Source: Treponema sp.
GTDB taxonomy: Bacteria > Spirochaetota > Spirochaetia > Treponematales > Breznakiellaceae
NCBI GenBank assembly: GCA_031255875.1
Contig: JAIRRR010000217.1
Coordinates: 1 to 11,391 of the forward strand
DNA: 11,391 nt
Direction: 5' to 3'
In this document: positions 6,831-11,391 of the stretch, in pieces
Layout: each line of letters opens with the position of its first letter
Numbering within the stretch: position 1 is the first letter of the stretch
The notes under the pieces: model-generated
What the model was told of the DNA's origin: nothing
The model's input: only the letters and a program-made list of their open reading frames with translations
Databases searched by the model: none
Position numbers and translations under genes: made by a program

Positions 6831-6874
6831 GAATATACCCTCCTATTTGGAAGCAGTCTCCTGCCTCGCTTTTC

Positions 6875-7006
6875 TAATTAGTGTCTGTCCACAAAGTCAG
6901 TTGCTTTGCGGACAGACCTTGCATTTTCTCGCCCAAGGGCTGCGAAAATGCGGTTTTCAAGGGTGTCTGTCCATAATGTGTCTACATTAAGGACAGACTC
7001 TAATTA
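6875..7006. repeat. 132-bp MITE-like element of three hairpins
   Basis: The ends are inverted repeats: TAATTAGTGTCTGTCC (6875-6890) matches the reverse complement of 6991-7006 at 15 of 16 positions. The outer TAATTA is itself palindromic and could be a duplicated target. Inside are three hairpins. The first, 6883-6917, has an 8-bp GTCTGTCC/GGACAGAC stem plus CAAAG/CTTTG. The second, 6921-6951, pairs GCATTTTC with GAAAATGC and has an inner GCCC/GGGC. The third, 6965-6998, has the same 8-bp stem plus TAATGT/ACATTA. The octamer occurs four times in alternating orientation, and GTGTCTGTCC is repeated exactly at 6881 and 6963. No coding capacity is seen. It could be a non-autonomous transposable element, or a structured leader of the downstream cassette; as minus-strand RNA the first stem gains a G-U pair where the plus strand has an A-C mismatch. 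Confidence 0.7.
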
Positions 7007-7031
7007 TATTTAATCATTCCGATTTCCGCCA
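7003..7031 (-). promoter_or_regulatory. Weak candidate promoter of the AT-rich cassette
   Basis: A perfect TATAAT lies on the minus strand at 7008-7003, partly inside the outer inverted repeat. No good -35 hexamer is found at 17 bases (TGGCGG at 7031-7026). If active, transcription would start near 6996 and place all three hairpins in a leader of about 165 nt before ATG 6830. Confidence 0.22.
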
Positions 7032-7052
7032 TATCCCTCGCCGATAAATGTT

Positions 7053-7081
7053 AAAATCACGCCCGCGCCCCTTACCGGGCG
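7053..7081 (-). terminator. Terminator-like hairpin after the activase gene
   Basis: On the minus strand CGCCCG (7081-7076) pairs with CGGGCG (7065-7060), followed by TGATTTTAAC. The stop codon TAA lies in the loop, so the hairpin begins within the last codons. It is the same structure as at 4143-4171. Confidence 0.45.
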
Positions 7082-7090
7082 GCCCCGAAC
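7053..7090 (+). repeat. 38-bp direct repeat, copy 2
   Basis: Identical to 4143-4180, same orientation, 2910 bases apart. It spans the last codons of the activase gene, its stop and the hairpin beyond. Duplication of a gene's 3' end on the far side of an AT-rich segment is the pattern left by site-specific integration, but it could also be a dispersed 3'-end/terminator repeat. Confidence 0.9.
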
Positions 7091-10000
7091 GCGCCGCTCC
7101 AGGCCTTGTCCACCAGGCCGGACAAATCGCTGTTCCCCTTGAAGCGCAGCACGTTTACCATAAAGATATTGAGCTTGTTCACGATATTCGGGGGGAGCAG
7201 GTTCCCGTCCACTTCCACCGACAGGATCGGGTAGTTCCGCTCCCGGGCCCAGGGGGTAAAGAGGCCCTCGATAACCCGCCCGATAAGGCAGGCGAAGGGG
7301 CTGATATTCACTATGCCCGAATAGCCGTGCTCCATGGCCGTGGCCGCGACCCCGCTTGAAACCGCGATTTCCGAGTTAAGCTCCAGGTTCACAAAATGCT
7401 TCTGGGCGTTTTCCATGATCAGGCGCATGTCGTGGGGCGTCTCGGGGATAAGCCCGGTCGGCTTTAGAATGGAAAGCGCTTTCTTTTCCTGCCGGTGTTT
7501 CCACCACATCTCTATTTCAAGTTTTTTAAGGTCCCGCCAGGGTTTGGAGAAAAGCCGGCTCCCTTTTTTCCTGAGCTTGATGAGTTTCTTGAAAGAGTAT
7601 TCCCGCACAAAATCCAGGTAGTGTATCCACTCGCAGATCCCCGACACTTTTACCGCTATGCCCCGCTCGCTCATAAGGTCGGTGAGCTCGCCCACGGCAA
7701 AATCGTCCCGGCGCACGTAAATCTCGCCCACGATAAGCACCCGGGGAAGATCTTCCAGTTTTTGTTTCAGCGGTATTTTCTTTACATCTTCCGCGACCTG
7801 GCTAAGCCCTTTCCAGATATTTTTGGGAGCGAATTCCACCGTGTGCATCAGGCCCCGCCACGATTTCTCGAAGCTCGCCAGGGCCTTTGCCGGGTCAGCC
7901 GCAGTGGCCTTCAGGGCGTTCTGGATGTCTTTCAGGTAGTCGGAGAGCACCAGCCCCTTCCACATTTCCCCCGCGAAACCGGGCCCCAGCTCGGTATAGG
8001 AATTATCGGCGGACAAAATAAACACCACGACGTTTTCAAGCCGCAGATCCCGGAAGAGGTTTTCGTAGAACACATAGTACTGCCCGGTCCGGCAGGGGCC
8101 TGTGGTAATCGGGACGAAGAGCAGGTAGAGCTCGTCCTTGCGGTACTTGTCGCTCGCGAAAAACTGGAGGGCGCTCCCCAGCACCAGATGGCTCGGCACG
8201 CACTCCTTTCCCGAAGCGTGGGCGCGGGCTACCTGAACAGTCTTCGCGGTAGCCACCGGCAGGGCTTCCGCGTTAATGCCAAGGCTGCGCACCGCCGCGC
8301 CCATGTACTCGGTGGAGATGGCCCCCATGTTGGAAAGCAGGACCTTGACCCGCTTGTTGCCCCGGATACGCACCTTCTCCCCGGTCTTGCTGTTCTCGAT
8401 GCGCACATCGTCCCCGGCGGAGACCGCCTGGGGATCGTACACGAAGCGCCAGCCGTTGCTGTAGCGCTCCGCTTCAAGGGCGTCCTTCTTCGCCCGGTAC
8501 CCGTCGATAATGTCCAGGAACGCCTCAACCCGCGTGTCGATTCCGGCATCGGCGGAATGGGAGTCCAGCTCCAGCACCAGGAAGGGCTTCTGCCCCATTA
8601 TCCATTTAATATAGTGAAGGATGAACGAGTCGGGCGCGCAGGAAAAGTTCGTTATATAGGTGACGTAGATGTTGTCCTCTTTTTTTAACAGTTCCGCCGC
8701 TTTTACGCCCTGCTGCCCGTAGTACCAGTACATATTGGGGAAGATGGCTTCCCCCTCGAAGGGCAGTATGTCGAACGGCACTACCGAATACCCCCGCGTG
8801 GAGAATTTCCGGGGGATGCCCATGTTCGCCTCCGGGGTAAATGCGTTGTAGGGCCGCCCCAGCAGGGCGATTACCGGCCGGTCCGCCTTGCGGGCATCGT
8901 CCAGCGCCTCTTTCCCGAGCTTCCGGGCCGCGGCAAAGTACTCTTGCTGTTTTGCCAGGGCTTTTTCAAAGGCGGCCCCGGTCTCCTCCGCGCCGATGCC
9001 CAGCCTTTCGCTCATCAAATTGAAGAGTTCAAGGGCCTTCCCTTCCCCGAATTTGAAACTTACCACCAGGGGCAGGAATTTGCCCTTGTCAATTTCCGGG
9101 AACGCCTTTTCAATATAGTACGGCAGGCTCTGCGTTATGGGGCAGAAGTTCGCGTGCACATCGTCCTCGTAGCTGGGCATGTCGCGGAAATGGGGGAGCA
9201 GCACGTAGTCCACGCCCTTGTCCAGGCAGTCCTGGACCGCGCCGTGGGCGATCTCCGCAGGGAAACAGTACGTCGATTCCGAGCGGGCAACCCCCGCGTG
9301 GACAACCTCCGTGGAAAGGACGGTCCTGATGCCAAGCTCGTGGAAGAACCACGAATAAAGGGGGTAAAGGGTATGGGTAGAAAAACACCGGGGAATCCCA
9401 ACGGTAAAGCCGCGCCGGTACTCCGATGCCGCAGGGGCTGCGTATTCCTCGAACAGCAGGCGCTGCCTCTTTTCAATATAGTCGAAAACCGGGACATCCT
9501 TTACGTGCTTGCGCATATTGGTGTACTTGTTGCAGCGGCCGCCGAACATGTACTTGCTGCCGCCGCCGGGACGCCCCCCGGACGCGCCGACCGACAGAAC
9601 CTGGATAGGGCAGCGGTTCTCGCAGCTCTGGCAGGTAAAGACCCGCTCGTAGCCTATCTCCCGGCCTATAAGCTCGTCGATAACCACGGCCTTTTCTTCC
9701 AGAAGGCCGGCCGCGTTTTTCCGCTTTGCCAGAAGCGCCACGCCGAAACAGCCCATAAGCTCCGGCGCGGGAGGCACCAGTATCTCCTTGTCCAGGAGCA
9801 TGGCAAAGGCCAGGGGGACCGCCGGGTTTTTCGCCACCCCGCCCTGGAGGAAGATCTTCCCGCCGATGGTACGGTTCCCCACCACCCGGTTCAGGTAGTT
9901 GGAAACGATGGAGCAGGCGATCCCGGCGGTAATATTCTCCCTGCTCGCCCCCTGCTGCACCGCCTTGCGTATATCGCTGTTGATAAAGGCGGAGCAGTGC

Positions 10001-11391
10001 TCGCCGAACTTGCAGGGCGCGTCTGCTTTCAGCGCGATGGGGCCTATATCTTTCGCGCTGTGTATCGAAAGGTCCCCGGACGCGCTCTCTTCCAGGAAGG
10101 AGCCGGTCCCGGCCGAACAGGCCTCGTTCATGGCGTAGTCGATGGGCACGCCGTTTTTCAGGAGCACGTACTTCGCGTCCTGCCCGCCTATCTCGAAGAT
10201 AGTCTCCACGCTTGCGTCAAAGTAGGTAGTGCCCACCGAATGGGCGATAATCTCGTTGTAGACGCCGGGCGTTTCCAGGAACACGCCGAGTATTTCCCGG
10301 GAGGAGCCGGTGGTCGACACGAGGCGTATGTCCAGGTCCTTGCCGCCCGTATCGGCGACAACCTTTTCCTGGATAACGCGGAGGCATTCTTTCAGGGCCT
10401 TTACCGGATCGCCGTGGGTGCGGCCGTAGTGGCTCGCCACGATCTCGTCGGTCTCCGTGTCCACCAGGCAGGCCTTGGTGGTGGTGGAGCCGCCGTCAAC
10501 GCCGAGTATGTAGCTGCGGCCGGGCCGCACCTTTCCCTCTTTCGCCTCGAAAAACCTGACCTTGCCTTCCCAGTCGGCCAGGGCGCCCAGGGTACCGAAG
10601 CGGACGGCGTTCGGCTTGAGCAGTTTTTCCAGCGGCGGAAGCGGGCTGCCGCTCCGGGACGCCAGAACCGCCGCGCCCAGGGCCTCGAAAACCGGCGCTT
10701 CCCCGGGGATGATAAACTCGATGCCGGGCGCTTTTTCCCGGATAAAGCGGATAATATGCCGGTTCAGGGTAATCCCCCCGGCAAGCACCACACGACCGCT
10801 CGTAATCCTGGCCCGCTTCAAGAAGTCGATAACCTTGACAGCCATCACGTCCGACAGCGACAGCACAATATCGTCCTTGGTAGCCTCGCGCTTGTTCAGC
10901 CTGTGGGTGCAGTCGCTCTTCATAAACACCGAGCAGCGCGTGGAAAGCGGGTAGACCTTTGCCTGGTCGCTTACCCGGTCGATGTCGTCCAGGGTCATGT
11001 CCATGCGGGCAAGCTGCTGCTTAAGGAATTCCCCGGTGCCGGAAGCGCACTTGTTCCCGGAAAAGTTGTTGATAATCTTGCCGGAAGCGTCCAGCGAGTA
11101 GACCACCAGGTCTTCCCCGCCCATGCTCACCACCGCGTCGGCCTCCAGGCCAAGCGCCCTGATCGCCGCCTCCGTGCAGAGCGGCTCCAGAGTCCCCGCC
11201 GCGTCAAACATATACCGGCCCTCGTTGCCGGTCACCAGGGCGGGCGTCCCCTCCGGAACCCGCCCCTCCGCGAGCAGCTTCCGCGCCGCCGCGGCAAAAT
11301 CCCCCTCGTGCGGGGTAAAGGCGCTCCATTTCGCCTTGCCGTCTTCCATCAGGACCATTTTCAGACTGGTCGAACCGATATTAATTCCCAA
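7072..11391 (-). CDS. Large acyl-CoA dehydratase activase fusion (two BadF/HgdC domains, DUF2229, HgdB-like), 5' end outside window
   Basis: At least 1439 residues are visible. The TTG at the edge is not a convincing start because the text before GINIGSTSLK normally includes a few more residues. Activases of this family use ATP to drive an electron into radical 2-hydroxyacyl-CoA dehydratases or benzoyl-CoA-type reductases. Numbering from the first visible codon, BadF/HgdC ASKHA domain 1 is 1-250, with GINIGSTS, CASGTGEFL (Cys115) and RCSVFMKSD (Cys153). Domain 2 is about 294-560, with LGVDGGSTTTK, IGGQDAKY, CSAGTGSFLE (Cys425) and EHCSAF (Cys466). Then comes a cysteine cluster CQSCENRC (587-594) with GGRC (620), a DUF2229-like region (about 660-880), and an HgdB/COG3581-like region (about 1010-1430) with KECVPSHL (Cys1064), TGPCRTGQYY (Cys1100) and SPFACLIG (Cys1368). 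The four ASKHA cysteines match the [4Fe-4S] ligands of the HgdC homodimer. This multi-domain layout occurs in anaerobes as a stand-alone protein; the substrate is unknown. Confidence 0.92.
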   Translation of the reverse strand: MGINIGSTSLKMVLMEDGKAKWSAFTPHEGDFAAAARKLLAEGRVPEGTPALVTGNEGRYMFDAAGTLEPLCTEAAIRALGLEADAVVSMGGEDLVVYSLDASGKIINNFSGNKCASGTGEFLKQQLARMDMTLDDIDRVSDQAKVYPLSTRCSVFMKSDCTHRLNKREATKDDIVLSLSDVMAVKVIDFLKRARITSGRVVLAGGITLNRHIIRFIREKAPGIEFIIPGEAPVFEALGAAVLASRSGSPLPPLEKLLKPNAVRFGTLGALADWEGKVRFFEAKEGKVRPGRSYILGVDGGSTTTKACLVDTETDEIVASHYGRTHGDPVKALKECLRVIQEKVVADTGGKDLDIRLVSTTGSSREILGVFLETPGVYNEIIAHSVGTTYFDASVETIFEIGGQDAKYVLLKNGVPIDYAMNEACSAGTGSFLEESASGDLSIHSAKDIGPIALKADAPCKFGEHCSAFINSDIRKAVQQGASRENITAGIACSIVSNYLNRVVGNRTIGGKIFLQGGVAKNPAVPLAFAMLLDKEILVPPAPELMGCFGVALLAKRKNAAGLLEEKAVVIDELIGREIGYERVFTCQSCENRCPIQVLSVGASGGRPGGGSKYMFGGRCNKYTNMRKHVKDVPVFDYIEKRQRLLFEEYAAPAASEYRRGFTVGIPRCFSTHTLYPLYSWFFHELGIRTVLSTEVVHAGVARSESTYCFPAEIAHGAVQDCLDKGVDYVLLPHFRDMPSYEDDVHANFCPITQSLPYYIEKAFPEIDKGKFLPLVVSFKFGEGKALELFNLMSERLGIGAEETGAAFEKALAKQQEYFAAARKLGKEALDDARKADRPVIALLGRPYNAFTPEANMGIPRKFSTRGYSVVPFDILPFEGEAIFPNMYWYYGQQGVKAAELLKKEDNIYVTYITNFSCAPDSFILHYIKWIMGQKPFLVLELDSHSADAGIDTRVEAFLDIIDGYRAKKDALEAERYSNGWRFVYDPQAVSAGDDVRIENSKTGEKVRIRGNKRVKVLLSNMGAISTEYMGAAVRSLGINAEALPVATAKTVQVARAHASGKECVPSHLVLGSALQFFASDKYRKDELYLLFVPITTGPCRTGQYYVFYENLFRDLRLENVVVFILSADNSYTELGPGFAGEMWKGLVLSDYLKDIQNALKATAADPAKALASFEKSWRGLMHTVEFAPKNIWKGLSQVAEDVKKIPLKQKLEDLPRVLIVGEIYVRRDDFAVGELTDLMSERGIAVKVSGICEWIHYLDFVREYSFKKLIKLRKKGSRLFSKPWRDLKKLEIEMWWKHRQEKKALSILKPTGLIPETPHDMRLIMENAQKHFVNLELNSEIAVSSGVAATAMEHGYSGIVNISPFACLIGRVIEGLFTPWARERNYPILSVEVDGNLLPPNIVNKLNIFMVNVLRFKGNSDLSGLVDKAWSGAFGAAR

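Noticed and set aside
6875..7006. CRISPR array or type III toxin-antitoxin repeat RNA
   Set aside because: The repeated octamers alternate in orientation and form hairpins; there are no regular direct repeats with unique spacers.
4434..7030. Short direct repeat ATTCCG-N3-TCCGCC at 4434 and 7016 as island att sites
   Set aside because: Only 12 of 15 positions match, close to what chance gives in this much sequence; the 38-bp repeats are far stronger.
7495..8688. 397-residue plus-strand open frame opposite the activase
   Set aside because: Shadow of the activase coding frame in high-GC DNA; histidine- and proline-rich with no recognisable motif.

Overview
The window comes from a GC-rich anaerobic bacterium. 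A very large two-domain acyl-CoA dehydratase activase, a cytoplasmic GH1 beta-glucosidase and a D-Ala-D-Ala ligase fit a fermentative gut-type organism. A Treponema-like spirochaete or a clostridial relative is my best guess, but nothing here fixes the phylum. One hand-counted 60-base line (8281-8340) is about 65% GC.

Layout. (a) 1-270, plus strand: the 3' end of a hotdog-fold acyl-CoA thioesterase. It converges, with 7 bases between stop codons, on (b) 278-4080, a minus-strand run in transcription order: GH1 beta-glucosidase, CNNM/CBS/CorC-HlyC membrane protein, then ddl. The first two are 15 bases apart, and a 71-base gap precedes ddl. (c) 4081-4463: a GC-rich spacer with a possible promoter for the glucosidase, a hairpin inside a 38-bp repeat, and what looks like a frameshifted remnant of a coding 3' end. 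(d) About 4390-7010: an AT-rich island (33% GC in the hand-counted line 5461-5520). It carries three tightly coupled minus-strand genes: an unrecognised helical 150-aa protein, a 447-aa HExxH metallopeptidase-like protein and a dCTP deaminase/dUTPase-superfamily protein. A 132-bp multi-hairpin element with near-perfect terminal inverted repeats sits just upstream of them. (e) 7072-11391, minus strand: most of a >1439-aa activase fusion that continues past the window edge.

The main point of interest is the AT-rich island. It interrupts GC-rich housekeeping DNA and lies between two copies of a 38-bp direct repeat, one of which is the 3' end of the activase gene. It contains no integrase or transposase. 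The cassette pairs a nucleotide-metabolism enzyme fold with a probable zinc peptidase and an unknown partner. It looks horizontally acquired and could be an undescribed accessory system, perhaps defensive or mobile-element derived. That role is inference from composition and organisation, not from a recognised match.

The flanking genes need no special explanation: cell-wall precursor synthesis (ddl), beta-glucoside hydrolysis (GH1), a possible cation-transport protein (CNNM/CBS) and radical dehydratase activation.
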